This document shows positions 10,379 to 18,314 of a DNA stretch of 64,000 nt, piece by piece. This stretch comes from Buttiauxella agrestis ATCC 33320 (GTDB lineage: Bacteria > Pseudomonadota > Gammaproteobacteria > Enterobacterales > Enterobacteriaceae). How positions within the stretch are numbered: position 1 is the first letter of the stretch; every line of letters starts with the position of its first letter. Under the pieces are notes generated by a model, which saw only the letters and a list, made by a program, of their open reading frames with translations, had not been told where the DNA came from and ran no database searches. The stretch lies in assembly GCF_000735355.1 (NCBI RefSeq), contig NZ_JMPI01000006.1, forward strand, positions 81,069-145,068, in the 5' to 3' direction. The position numbers and the translations under genes were made by a program.

Positions 10379-10723
10379 ATGAATCGCTACTCCACTGTGC
10401 TGCTGCTCGGCACCCTGACCATGACCTCAATTGCCCACGCCGATGCGCTGGATGGCCTGTTTGACAACTCGATTGTCGGTTCTATTTCGCAGGCAATAAA
10501 CGACGCTTATAAGCCAAACGATAACCGTGACGATGAGCAGGATGATAGCCGTTGGGAAGAGCAGGACAGGCAGCGTAGCGAAGATGGGCGTCGGCAGTAT
10601 GAGGATCGCCGCCGTCAGCTTGAAGACCGACGCCGCCAGCTCGATGACCAGCAGCGTCAGTTAGACGAACAGCGCCGCCAGCTTGAGGAAGATGAGCGGC
10701 GCTTAGACGATAACTATCGTTAA
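10379..10723 (+). CDS. yjdP: YjdP-like small periplasmic protein with heptad repeats
   Basis: 114 residues. An N-terminal signal peptide (MNRYSTVLLLGTLTMTSIAHA, cleavage after AHA) is followed by ~35 residues and then a highly charged C-terminal half built from 7-residue units of the form RRQLxDx (about five copies, residues 73-110), predicting a long helix or coiled coil. Length and the QAINDAY segment match E. coli YjdP from memory. Function is unknown in E. coli as well. In E. coli yjdP lies near phnP; here it is beside lysC, 10 kb from phnP. Its TAA stop directly abuts the stop of convergent lysC. Confidence 0.75.
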   Translation: MNRYSTVLLLGTLTMTSIAHADALDGLFDNSIVGSISQAINDAYKPNDNRDDEQDDSRWEEQDRQRSEDGRRQYEDRRRQLEDRRRQLDDQQRQLDEQRRQLEEDERRLDDNYR

Positions 10724-12079
10724 TTACTCGAACAAATTGTGGTGCAACTTCTGCACCACTTTTTCTGCGTCATCGCCCGGCACCAGGAAGCACAGGTTAT
10801 AGCTGGATGCGCCGTAGCAAATCATGCGGATATTGAACGGTTCAAGCACGCCAAACACCTCTTTGCCCACGCCGCAGGCTTTCGACAATTGGTTGCCGAT
10901 GATAGCAACCAGCGCGAGGTTTTCTTCCACTTCAACGCGGCACAATGAAGAAAGCTCGGTCAGCAAAGACGTCGTCAGCAGGCTGTCTGAGGTGGATGTG
11001 GAGCCGGTGGTGTCCAGCGTCAACGCGACGCTGACTTCAGAAGTGGTCACCAAATCAACAGACACATTGTGTTGTGCCAGAATGTTGAACACTTCCGCAA
11101 GGAAACCGTGGGAGTGGAGCATGCTCATGCTGTGAAGCGTCACCAGCGTTTGCTTGCGGCGAACGGCCAGCGCGCGGAACAGCGGCGGGTTTTCAGTTTG
11201 ATTACACACCAGCGTGCCACCGGCTTTTGGGTCTTTACTGGAACCCACAAACACCGGAATACCGCAACGAACCGCAGGTAATAACGTGGCCGGGTGCAGC
11301 ACTTTTGCACCGAATGTTGCCATTTCAGCCGCTTCTTCAAACGCAATTTTGTCGATGCGTTTTGCCGCGGGCACCATGCGTGGATCGGTGGTGTAAATGC
11401 CCGGCACGTCAGTCCAGATATCGACACGGCTTGCATGTAACGCCTCGCCCAATAATGCCGCGGTATAGTCGCTGCCGCCACGACCAAGCGTGGTGGTGCG
11501 GCCTTTCGCTTCGCTACCGATAAAGCCTTGAGTAATAACCAGAGATTGCGCCAGACGTGGCAGGAGCTGCTGGCTCGCCAGGTCCGCTAAGGTGGTGACA
11601 TCCGGCTCGGCGCGGCCAAAACGGTCGTTAGTGCGCATGATTTTACGGATATCAAACCATTGCGCGTCAACTTTGCGCTCGCGCAGGATCTCGACAAACA
11701 GCAGCGTAGACATCAGCTCGCCGTGGCTAACCAGTTCATCCGTCAATGCGGTTGAAGTTGCAAGCGAAGCCGCTTCAGCCAGAGTGGTGATGTTCTCGAG
11801 CAGACGCTCGACTTCTTCGCGGATGATTTGCGGGTTAGCTAAACGTTCGACAATGTCATATTGAATTTTGCGAATCGCATCGAGCTTAACAAAACGCTCT
11901 GTAGCTTCCAGTCCGCCTGCCAGCGCCACCAGCAAATTGGTGATACCTGCCGATGCGGAAAGAACGACAACGCGAACGTTTTCATCAGCCAGCACCACGT
12001 CGGCGCTGCGGTTCATCGCGTCGTAATCTGCAACGCTTGTGCCGCCAAATTTGGCAATAACGGTTTGTGGGTAGGACAT
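10724..12079 (-). CDS. lysC: Lysine-sensitive aspartokinase III
   Basis: 451 residues, against 449 in E. coli. The N-terminus VIAKFGGTSVADYDAMNRS holds the KFGGTS nucleotide/aspartate motif; TTLGRGGSDYTAALLGE is the second catalytic signature. Two C-terminal ACT domains (about residues 310-450) bind lysine. The enzyme phosphorylates aspartate, the first step toward lysine, threonine and methionine, and is inhibited by lysine. Start at 12079 has GAGG upstream. The gene is preceded by a lysine riboswitch leader, so it is controlled at both mRNA and protein level. No terminator is visible before the convergent yjdP. Confidence 0.98.
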   Translation of the reverse strand: MSYPQTVIAKFGGTSVADYDAMNRSADVVLADENVRVVVLSASAGITNLLVALAGGLEATERFVKLDAIRKIQYDIVERLANPQIIREEVERLLENITTLAEAASLATSTALTDELVSHGELMSTLLFVEILRERKVDAQWFDIRKIMRTNDRFGRAEPDVTTLADLASQQLLPRLAQSLVITQGFIGSEAKGRTTTLGRGGSDYTAALLGEALHASRVDIWTDVPGIYTTDPRMVPAAKRIDKIAFEEAAEMATFGAKVLHPATLLPAVRCGIPVFVGSSKDPKAGGTLVCNQTENPPLFRALAVRRKQTLVTLHSMSMLHSHGFLAEVFNILAQHNVSVDLVTTSEVSVALTLDTTGSTSTSDSLLTTSLLTELSSLCRVEVEENLALVAIIGNQLSKACGVGKEVFGVLEPFNIRMICYGASSYNLCFLVPGDDAEKVVQKLHHNLFE

Positions 12080-12217
12080 TACGGTACAGCCTCGTGTCAG
12101 GGAGCCATCGCTATGGCAAAAAAGTCAATCAACCTTGGCACAAGGGAAGAGCGGGATACGGGGCAGACGTAGAATAGAAGTTCTGAACTACGATACACCC
12201 AGAAGCGCCCCACCTTG

Positions 12218-12343
12218 TTTCCCCGATTTCTTGACGCCGCAGCGGCGTTGTCTGCGCTAACTCACCCGAATCACTTACTCAAGTAAGCTCATCGGGATTC
12301 ATTAGCTTGTCGCCTTGCTGCAACGCCAATAAATTCGGGGAAT
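12218..12343. repeat. ERIC element inside the lysC leader
   Basis: About 126 bases with terminal inverted repeats (ccccga near 12221, tcgggg near 12340) and the typical ERIC/IRU core: CACCCGAATCACTTAC then GTAAGCTCATCGGGATTC around 12263-12300. The same core occurs at 58283-58325. It lies between the riboswitch aptamer and the sequence that matches the E. coli lysC expression platform. In the leader RNA it would fold into a long imperfect hairpin. Confidence 0.88.
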
Positions 12344-12361
12344 AATTTGGAGCACTGAGTG

Positions 12362-12509
12362 CTCCTGGTGACAGCCCAAGGGATTCAGCCCCCGTGGCCG
12401 ATAATACATGCTGCCATACATGCACTACCTCGGCGTCGCTCCCCCTCCTGTGTCGTCTGCGGATTGGCTCCTCAAACACGATACCTGGGCGACGCGCCTC
12501 TTCTGGCTT
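12362..12509 (-). promoter_or_regulatory. Lysine riboswitch aptamer of lysC
   Basis: The minus strand reads CCAGAAGAGGCGCGTCGCCC, then GAGGAGCCAATCC, GGGGGAGCGACGCCGAGGT, GGGGGCTGAATCCC and GGGCTGTCACCAGG. These are the conserved junction and stem segments of the lysine riboswitch (L box) and match the E. coli lysC leader nearly base for base. A 5' hairpin (12510-12527) and a hairpin GGAGCAC/GTGCTCC (12349-12365) flank it. Lysine binding should reduce translation and stability of lysC mRNA. The downstream partner sequence CTTCTGGGTG lies at 12197-12206, beyond the ERIC element. Confidence 0.93.
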
Positions 12510-12536
12510 ACTCACAAGTGAGCAAGTAGCCGTATA

Positions 12537-12565
12537 CAAATAAAATGTTACGCGCCAGATGTCAA
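12537..12565 (-). promoter_or_regulatory. Candidate sigma70 promoter of lysC
   Basis: On the minus strand TTGACA (12565-12560) is followed after 17 bases by TATTTG (12542-12537). The -35 box overlaps the last codons of the upstream antiporter gene. A start near 12530 would give a leader of about 450 nt, longer than the roughly 310 nt of E. coli by about one ERIC element. Confidence 0.5.
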
Positions 12566-14367
12566 CGTCTGGAAGCCGGGGATTTATCGGTCTGCACCAA
12601 TGCAATCAAAGTGCAGGGCAGCGTTGGGGTGGTTTGTCCGTTTATCGCGATAGTTTTTCCTTCTTCCAGACGGGCAAAAAGTGGCACGACGCCGCGATTT
12701 TTCTCCAGATATTCCAGCCAGCCAAAATTTTCATTCAGGCGGGTCGCTTTAATGGTCGCTCCTTTGGCAAGCTGGCTGCTTAAATTGCTCCAGGTGACAT
12801 CCTCAGGAAAAAGTTTCTCATGGCGACGAAAACGCGCGCTTTCGTTACTGCCTCGCCCTTTCAACGCGGAACCGGAACGGATAGCAAAAACCTTATCGTT
12901 GCCGAAAATATGGCTGAAGTGATAAACCGCCAGCGCGTTTTGGTGACGGTTCGGTGAGAGCGCGAGCACTTGCGCTGTGTTGCTTAAATCGAGCACGTTT
13001 TCCGCATGCTCCGACCACGCATTTCCGTAATAAGCGGGCAATCCTTCCATGCGGGCCAGGCGGTAATATTCCCAACTATTATCGGTGAGGATTACCGGAA
13101 TGTTTTGTTTCACCAGAGCGTGAGCCAGCGTTCGCGCCACCGTATTTGCGCCAATAATCAGTACCCCTTTTGGTTTGCGTTGTTGCACGCCGAGCCACCT
13201 TGCCAGCGGGCCGCTGGTCAGGCTTTGTAGCACCACGGTGCCAATAATGATGGCGAACACCACGCTGACCAGTTTATCCGCGCCTTCGTAACCGCTTTTT
13301 TGCAGCGTCAGGGCGAATAACGAACTCACCGCCGCCGCGACAATACCGCGCGGAGAAATCCAGCTCAGCAGCAGCTTTTCGCGCAGGGTTAACGACGAAC
13401 CAAGAGTAGAAATCGCAATGCATAACGGGCGGGCGACAAATTGAATCACCAGCAGCAAAACGACCAGCGGCCAGCCCATCGCCAGCACGCCATGAATATC
13501 GAGGCGGGCAGCGAGAATAATAAACAAAGCCGAGATAAGAATGGCCGACAACTCTTCTTTGAACGCGACGATATCGCTGACATCCACATCGCGCATGTTC
13601 GCCAGCCAGATGCCCAGCACTGTCACCGCCAACAACCCTGACTCATCGGCCAGCGAGTTTGAAAGGCCGAACGTCAGCAACACCACTGCGAGTACGGCAA
13701 AATTTTGCAGATATGCTGGAAACCACACGCGTTTTAACGCGGTGCCAAGCAACCAGCCAAACAGCGCGCCGCAGGCTAAACCCACCACCACGGTCTGAGC
13801 GAAGATCATCAGCAATTGCAGATGCGAACCTGCTTCCTGGCGCAGCGTGATGAACTGGAACACCAGCAACGTAAAAATCGCGCCGACCGGGTCGATAACA
13901 ATCCCTTCCCAGCGCAGCACCCGGTTAATCGCGGCGTTCGGGCGCACCACGCGCATCAGCGGAGCGATAACCGTTGGGCCGGTCACGACCGTCACGGCAC
14001 CCACCAGTGCTGCCAGCGCCGGTTCTAAGGCCAACAGCCACCAACAGGCGAGGCTAATCACGGCAAAAGTCGCCAGCATCCCAACGCTGACCAGGTTGCG
14101 CACCACGCCGCCTAAACCGCGAATCTCATCAAAACGCAGCGTGAGCGCACCTTCAAACAAAATAATGGCCACGGCGAGGGAAACCACAGGAAACAGCAGT
14201 TCGCCAAAAAGTTGGTCGGGGCTAAGCACATGCGTAAACGGGCCGAGAATCAGCCCGAATAACAGTAAAGGGAGGATAGCCGGAAGCTTAATCGCCCACG
14301 CCAGCCACTGCGCCGCCAGCGAGCTAATGGTGATAATCACCAATAAAAGGGGTACGGACAGTTCCAT
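12562..14367 (-). CDS. CPA1-type cation/proton antiporter with C-terminal TrkA-N-like domain
   Basis: 601 residues. Residues 1-~385 form about 12-13 membrane segments with the Na+/H+ exchanger motifs LFEGALTL, GAVTVVTGPTVIAPLMR and WISPRGIVAAAVSSLFAL. From ~393 a soluble domain begins with GVLIIGANTVARTLAHAL, a Rossmann glycine-rich motif as in TrkA-N/RCK domains, likely a nucleotide- or ligand-gated regulator. It should exchange Na+ or K+ for protons across the inner membrane. E. coli has no gene here between lysC and pgi. Divergent from pgi; lysC lies downstream on the same strand, but its promoter appears to start inside this gene's end. Confidence 0.85.
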   Translation of the reverse strand: MELSVPLLLVIITISSLAAQWLAWAIKLPAILPLLLFGLILGPFTHVLSPDQLFGELLFPVVSLAVAIILFEGALTLRFDEIRGLGGVVRNLVSVGMLATFAVISLACWWLLALEPALAALVGAVTVVTGPTVIAPLMRVVRPNAAINRVLRWEGIVIDPVGAIFTLLVFQFITLRQEAGSHLQLLMIFAQTVVVGLACGALFGWLLGTALKRVWFPAYLQNFAVLAVVLLTFGLSNSLADESGLLAVTVLGIWLANMRDVDVSDIVAFKEELSAILISALFIILAARLDIHGVLAMGWPLVVLLLVIQFVARPLCIAISTLGSSLTLREKLLLSWISPRGIVAAAVSSLFALTLQKSGYEGADKLVSVVFAIIIGTVVLQSLTSGPLARWLGVQQRKPKGVLIIGANTVARTLAHALVKQNIPVILTDNSWEYYRLARMEGLPAYYGNAWSEHAENVLDLSNTAQVLALSPNRHQNALAVYHFSHIFGNDKVFAIRSGSALKGRGSNESARFRRHEKLFPEDVTWSNLSSQLAKGATIKATRLNENFGWLEYLEKNRGVVPLFARLEEGKTIAINGQTTPTLPCTLIALVQTDKSPASRR

Positions 14368-14578
14368 AAAATTTTTACCTTACCTGGTTTACAGCGCCAT
14401 ACTGTTTTTCTCAGTGTAGACGGGGTCCAGATGGGCTGAGTCCGCTTCGATAACTTTTTCGCTGGCACATAACCTGAAACGGTATTCCCTGTGCAATGGC
14501 AGAAAAATCATCACAAATCCCGTTTTGTGGATATACAATTGACCGCAGTCACAGTTCTCAAATCAAAAGGGTAACGCT

Positions 14579-16228
14579 ATGAAAAATATCAACCCAACGC
14601 AGACCGCTGCATGGCAGGCCTTGCAGGCGCATTTTGACGAAATGAAAGACGTCACAATCGCTGAGCTGTTCGCGCAGGATGCTGATCGTTTTGGCAAGTT
14701 CTCCGCTACTTTCGACGATTTAATGCTGGTGGATTACTCCAAAAACCGCATCACTGAAGAAACCCTGACCAAGCTGCAAGCGTTGGCAAAAGAGACGGAT
14801 TTGCAGGGCGCAATCAAGTCCATGTTCTCTGGCGAGAAAATTAACCGCACTGAAGACCGTGCTGTGCTGCACGTTGCACTGCGTAACCGCAGCAACACGC
14901 CAATCATCGTTGATGGCAAAGACGTCATGCCAGAAGTGAACGCGGTGCTTGAGAAGATGAAAACCTTCTCTGAAAGCATTATCAGCGGCAACTGGAAAGG
15001 CTACACCGGCAAAGCGATTACTGACGTGGTGAACATCGGTATCGGCGGTTCAGACCTCGGCCCATTCATGGTGACCGAAGCGCTGCGTCCATACAAAAAC
15101 CACCTCAATATGCATTTCGTGTCTAACGTTGACGGCACCCACATTGCCGAAGTGCTGAAGAATGTTGACCCGGAAACCACGCTGTTCCTGGTTGCCTCTA
15201 AAACCTTCACCACGCAAGAAACCATGACCAACGCCCACAGCGCGCGCGACTGGTTCCTTGCAACCGCTGGCGATAACAAACACGTTGCGAAACACTTTGC
15301 GGCGCTGTCTACCAACGCGAAAGCGGTTGGCGAGTTCGGTATCGACACCGCCAACATGTTTGAATTCTGGGATTGGGTCGGTGGCCGTTACTCCCTGTGG
15401 TCCGCGATTGGTCTGTCTATCATCCTGTCAGTCGGCTACGAAAACTTTGTTGAATTGCTGTCCGGCGCACACGCTATGGATAAGCATTTTGCTAACACTC
15501 CGGCAGAACAGAACCTGCCTGTGCTGCTGGCGCTGATTGGTATCTGGTACAACAACTTCTTCGGCGCAGAAACCGAAGCGATTCTGCCATACGACCAGTA
15601 CATGCACCGTTTTGCTGCTTACTTCCAGCAGGGCAACATGGAATCCAACGGCAAATACGTTGACCGTAACGGCAACGCGGTGGATTACCAGACTGGCCCA
15701 ATCATCTGGGGCGAGCCTGGCACTAACGGTCAGCATGCGTTCTACCAGCTGATTCACCAGGGTACCAAAATGGTTCCTTGTGACTTCATCGCGCCTGCGA
15801 CCAGCCACAACCCGCTTTCTGACCACCATCCTAAACTGCTGTCTAACTTCTTTGCTCAGACAGAAGCGCTGGCATTTGGTAAAGCACGCGATGTAGTTGA
15901 GCAGGAATATGCTGACCAGGGTAAAGATCCAAAAACTCTGGAACACGTTGTGCCGTTCAAAGTATTCGAAGGCAACCGCCCAACTAACTCCATCCTGCTG
16001 CGTGAAATCACTCCGTTCAGCCTCGGCGCACTGATTGCGCTGTATGAGCACAAGATCTTCACCCAGGGCGCGATTTTGAACATCTTCACTTTCGACCAGT
16101 GGGGCGTGGAATTAGGTAAGCAACTGGCTAACCGTATTCTGCCTGAGCTGGGCGATGCGGCTGAAATCAACAGCCACGACAGTTCTACAAATGGTTTAAT
16201 CAACCGTTATAAATCCTGGCGTGCATAA
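14579..16228 (+). CDS. pgi: Glucose-6-phosphate isomerase
   Basis: 549 residues, the same as E. coli Pgi. The start [19 protein letters not shown] is preceded by AAAGGGTAA. Family signatures are visible: [14 protein letters not shown] (sugar-phosphate binding), [13 protein letters not shown] and [16 protein letters not shown]; catalytic Glu and His lie within MESNGKYV and [11 protein letters not shown]. It interconverts glucose 6-phosphate and fructose 6-phosphate in the cytoplasm. Codon use is that of a well-expressed gene (strongly biased compared with neighbours). It ends at its own terminator, so yjbEFGH is separately transcribed. Confidence 0.99.
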   Translation: MKNINPTQTAAWQALQAHFDEMKDVTIAELFAQDADRFGKFSATFDDLMLVDYSKNRITEETLTKLQALAKETDLQGAIKSMFSGEKINRTEDRAVLHVALRNRSNTPIIVDGKDVMPEVNAVLEKMKTFSESIISGNWKGYTGKAITDVVNIGIGGSDLGPFMVTEALRPYKNHLNMHFVSNVDGTHIAEVLKNVDPETTLFLVASKTFTTQETMTNAHSARDWFLATAGDNKHVAKHFAALSTNAKAVGEFGIDTANMFEFWDWVGGRYSLWSAIGLSIILSVGYENFVELLSGAHAMDKHFANTPAEQNLPVLLALIGIWYNNFFGAETEAILPYDQYMHRFAAYFQQGNMESNGKYVDRNGNAVDYQTGPIIWGEPGTNGQHAFYQLIHQGTKMVPCDFIAPATSHNPLSDHHPKLLSNFFAQTEALAFGKARDVVEQEYADQGKDPKTLEHVVPFKVFEGNRPTNSILLREITPFSLGALIALYEHKIFTQGAILNIFTFDQWGVELGKQLANRILPELGDAAEINSHDSSTNGLINRYKSWRA

Positions 16229-16247
16229 TTAGCGTCTGGAATTAAAT

Positions 16248-16272
16248 ATAAGCCGGCCTTATGGTCGGCTTA
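16248..16272 (+). terminator. Terminator of pgi
   Basis: ATAAGCCGGCC-TTAT-GGTCGGCTTAT followed by TTATTTAAAT, 20 bases past the pgi stop. A compact GC-rich stem with one G-U type mismatch and a U-rich tail. Confidence 0.85.
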
Positions 16273-16599
16273 TTTATTTAAATAAGATAATTCCCCTTGC
16301 CCCGTAAATAGCTTAATTCCCCGGCGTGAGGTTAATCCTAAAAACACCTATAACCTGATAGTTTTACGGGTTTACTTTCGGATTAAGTAGATTGTATTTC
16401 CTCTTGATTGTATTTTAACTGTCTGTTTTTTATCATCTAAATTAAATGACGATATTGCCAATATTGTTATATTTCCATTTATCTTAAAGCTCGTTCCTTA
16501 TTCCCCGCTGCGGTCTGTCGCTATTACTTGTTGTGTATACTCGAAAGCGCCTGAAATTCTTTTGGGCAACCTCCATTCATTCAATGAAGGGAAATTGTT
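16273..16599. promoter_or_regulatory. AT-rich upstream region of yjbE with a candidate promoter
   Basis: No gene is visible in this 327-base stretch. The best -10 candidate is TATACT at 16536-16541, preceded by TTGTG; a matching -35 is weak. In E. coli yjbEFGH is controlled by the Rcs phosphorelay, but I could not identify a clear RcsAB box. The ribosome site of yjbE is GAAGGGAAATTGTT. Confidence 0.4.
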
Positions 16600-16845
16600 A
16601 TGAAAAAAGTTCTTTATGGCGCTTTCGCCATATTCACGCTGGCAGCGGCTGGCGCGGCAAATGCTGACCCTGTTTCTGTGGGTGAAGCAGCTGGCGCACA
16701 AGCAACGAATGTGTCCGCAGGGAGTTCTACTGCGACCAGCGCCAGCACTGTCGGGTCGGCAGTGGGTGTAGCACTTGCTGCAACCGGTGGCGGTGATGGT
16801 TCCAATACCGGGACCACCACCACCACCACGACCAGCACCCGTTAA
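16600..16845 (+). CDS. yjbE: YjbE, small exported protein of the yjbEFGH operon
   Basis: 81 residues, matching E. coli YjbE (80). A signal peptide (residues ~1-22, ending ANA) is followed by a low-complexity mature part rich in Gly, Ala, Ser and Thr, ending in [19 protein letters not shown]. It belongs to an operon linked to production of an extracellular polysaccharide; its own biochemical role is unknown. A UUCG-capped hairpin separates it from yjbF. Confidence 0.93.
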   Translation: MKKVLYGAFAIFTLAAAGAANADPVSVGEAAGAQATNVSAGSSTATSASTVGSAVGVALAATGGGDGSNTGTTTTTTTSTR

Positions 16846-16864
16846 TTTCGCGGGTGATTTAACT

Positions 16865-16887
16865 CTAACCACACTTCGGTGTGGTTA
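16865..16887 (+). terminator. UUCG-capped hairpin between yjbE and yjbF
   Basis: TAACCACAC-TTCG-GTGTGGTTA is a perfect stem with a very stable UUCG loop, followed by TTTCGACTCC, a short U run. It begins about 20 bases after the yjbE stop and ends just before the yjbF ribosome site. It may act as a partial terminator or as a 3' stabiliser of yjbE mRNA, letting yjbE be made in excess of yjbFGH. Confidence 0.6.
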
Positions 16888-16908
16888 TTTCGACTCCGGG
16901 GAAACCTC

Positions 16909-17547
16909 GTGCAGCGACTCGTAATTCTTCTTTCTTGCCTGTTACTTCAGGCATGTTCCGACACCACCAAAGGCCTTGGCTCCTCGCTCTGGCACAGCAT
17001 GGTGGGGGATGACGGCATACAGCTAACTCATGATGAAATTCAAAATATGCGCTACGCCAGCCAGTACATGCGCATCAATAACGGCCCGCAAATTTTTGTG
17101 GTGCTGGCCTTTGACGAAAACGGCCAACAAAAATGGGTGACGCAAGACCGCTCGATGATCGTCACCGAACATAGCCGCATCGTGAAAACCACCGGGCTTG
17201 GCGACAACCTCCAGCAGGTCACTAACCTGGCAAACGACCCGCTAACCAACCCGAATCAGATTATTGATGGCGCAAGCTGGACGCGGCAAATGGCCTGGAC
17301 TGAACGCCAACAGGTGCGCATGGCGACGGCGCGTTCGACCTTCACCTGGGACGGTACCGACACGCTAAAAGTGGCGATGAGTACCACGCCGGTTCGCGTG
17401 CTCGACGAAGAAATTACTGCCGACGGCAAAACCTGGCATAACCGCTTCTGGGTAGACAGCGAAGGTCATATCCGCCAGTCAAAACAATATCTTGGCCCCG
17501 ATTATTGGCCTGTTAACACGATCCTGTTGAAGGCGGCGAAAGAATGA
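16909..17547 (+). CDS. yjbF: YjbF, putative outer-membrane lipoprotein of the yjb operon
   Basis: Start chosen at GTG 16909, which has GGGGAA six bases upstream and gives 212 residues, the length of E. coli YjbF; an in-frame ATG at 16879 lies inside the intergenic hairpin and is unlikely. The N-terminus VQRLVILLSCLLLQACSDTT is a lipoprotein signal with lipobox LLQAC. YjbF belongs to the YjbF/GfcB family, found in polysaccharide capsule operons. The stop overlaps the yjbG start (ATGA), pointing to translational coupling. Confidence 0.92.
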   Translation: MQRLVILLSCLLLQACSDTTKGLGSSLWHSMVGDDGIQLTHDEIQNMRYASQYMRINNGPQIFVVLAFDENGQQKWVTQDRSMIVTEHSRIVKTTGLGDNLQQVTNLANDPLTNPNQIIDGASWTRQMAWTERQQVRMATARSTFTWDGTDTLKVAMSTTPVRVLDEEITADGKTWHNRFWVDSEGHIRQSKQYLGPDYWPVNTILLKAAKE

Positions 17548-18314
17548 AAATAAAACGTAGGTCGGATAAGCGCAGCGTCATCCGACGGGTTTGCGCGAAA
17601 GGGTGGATGGCGCTTTGCTTATCCACCCTGGTATTCAATGCTTACGCTGCCGGAAATGTGACGATTTACCCACAAAATCAAACCATTAAAAACGTAGAAA
17701 GACTGGCTGATTTAGTTACACAACCTGCGCTGGCAAACGCCTGGTGGCCGGGTGCCGTCATCAGCGAACGCCAGGCAACGGCGGTGGCTGAACAAAATCA
17801 CCAGAAATTACTCGCTCAACTAAGCGAATTTGCCGCGCAGGAAGACGGCGACGACGCCGCAGCTATCAACGGCATGCGCCAGCAGATGCAGGCCATACAC
17901 GTCACCGGACGGCAGTTTGTTGACCTCGATCCTGACTGGGTGCGCGTTCGCCCGCGTGCCAACGTCCCACTTCAGGGCGAATACAGCCTGTGGACCGGCG
18001 CACAGCCGACCACCATCACGCTGATGGGTTTGGTCAGCTCGCCGGGCGAGAAGCCGTTTGTAGCCGGGCGCAGTGCCGATGAATATCTGGATGGCATCGA
18101 CAAACTCAGCGGGGCTGACCGCAGCTATGCGTGGGTGATTTACCCGGACGGCAAAACGCAAAAAGCGCCGGTCGCGTACTGGAATAAACGCCATGTGGAA
18201 CTCACTCCCGGCAGCATCCTGTTTGTCGGTTTCAGCGACCGACTTTTTAACTCTGATTTCAACAGCCTGAATCAGCAAATCCTCAACTCTCTGACCCATC
18301 GGAGACCGGATTGA
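17544..18314 (+). CDS. yjbG: YjbG, periplasmic protein of the yjb operon (GfcC family), REP-derived signal peptide
   Basis: 256 residues by this start, against 245 in E. coli. The ATG at 17544 overlaps the yjbF stop. The mature part (from [10 protein letters not shown]) has the GfcC features: [25 protein letters not shown] core, and [29 protein letters not shown]. The first ~28 codons are two inverted copies of the REP repeat found all over this window (17558-17588 and 17601-17629), which together encode the basic region [11 protein letters not shown] and the hydrophobic core [16 protein letters not shown] shorter start at ATG 17607 exists but has a poorly spaced ribosome site. Whether the present signal still exports the protein cannot be told from sequence. 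Confidence 0.9.
   Translation: MKIKRRSDKRSVIRRVCAKGWMALCLSTLVFNAYAAGNVTIYPQNQTIKNVERLADLVTQPALANAWWPGAVISERQATAVAEQNHQKLLAQLSEFAAQEDGDDAAAINGMRQQMQAIHVTGRQFVDLDPDWVRVRPRANVPLQGEYSLWTGAQPTTITLMGLVSSPGEKPFVAGRSADEYLDGIDKLSGADRSYAWVIYPDGKTQKAPVAYWNKRHVELTPGSILFVGFSDRLFNSDFNSLNQQILNSLTHRRPD
17558..17629. repeat. REP pair (BIME-like) inside yjbG coding sequence
   Basis: GTAGGTCGGATAAGCGCAGC-GTCATCCGAC (17559-17588) and the inverted GGTGGATGGCGCTTTGCTTATCCACCCT (17602-17629) match the intergenic repeats elsewhere in the window. Here they are translated as part of YjbG. Confidence 0.85.

Noticed and set aside
12279..12605. 108-codon minus-strand frame across the lysC leader
   Set aside because: It is the lysine riboswitch and ERIC RNA; no coding signature.
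13006..14419. Overlapping + strand frames within the antiporter and pgi upstream region
   Set aside because: Shadows of the minus-strand antiporter, which has unmistakable membrane segments and motifs.
15428..16051. 207-codon minus-strand frame inside pgi
   Set aside because: Antisense shadow produced by the strong codon bias of pgi.
16865..16911. ATG at 16879 as the start of yjbF
   Set aside because: It lies in the 3' arm of the hairpin without a ribosome site, while GTG 16909 has GGGGAA and gives the expected 212 residues.
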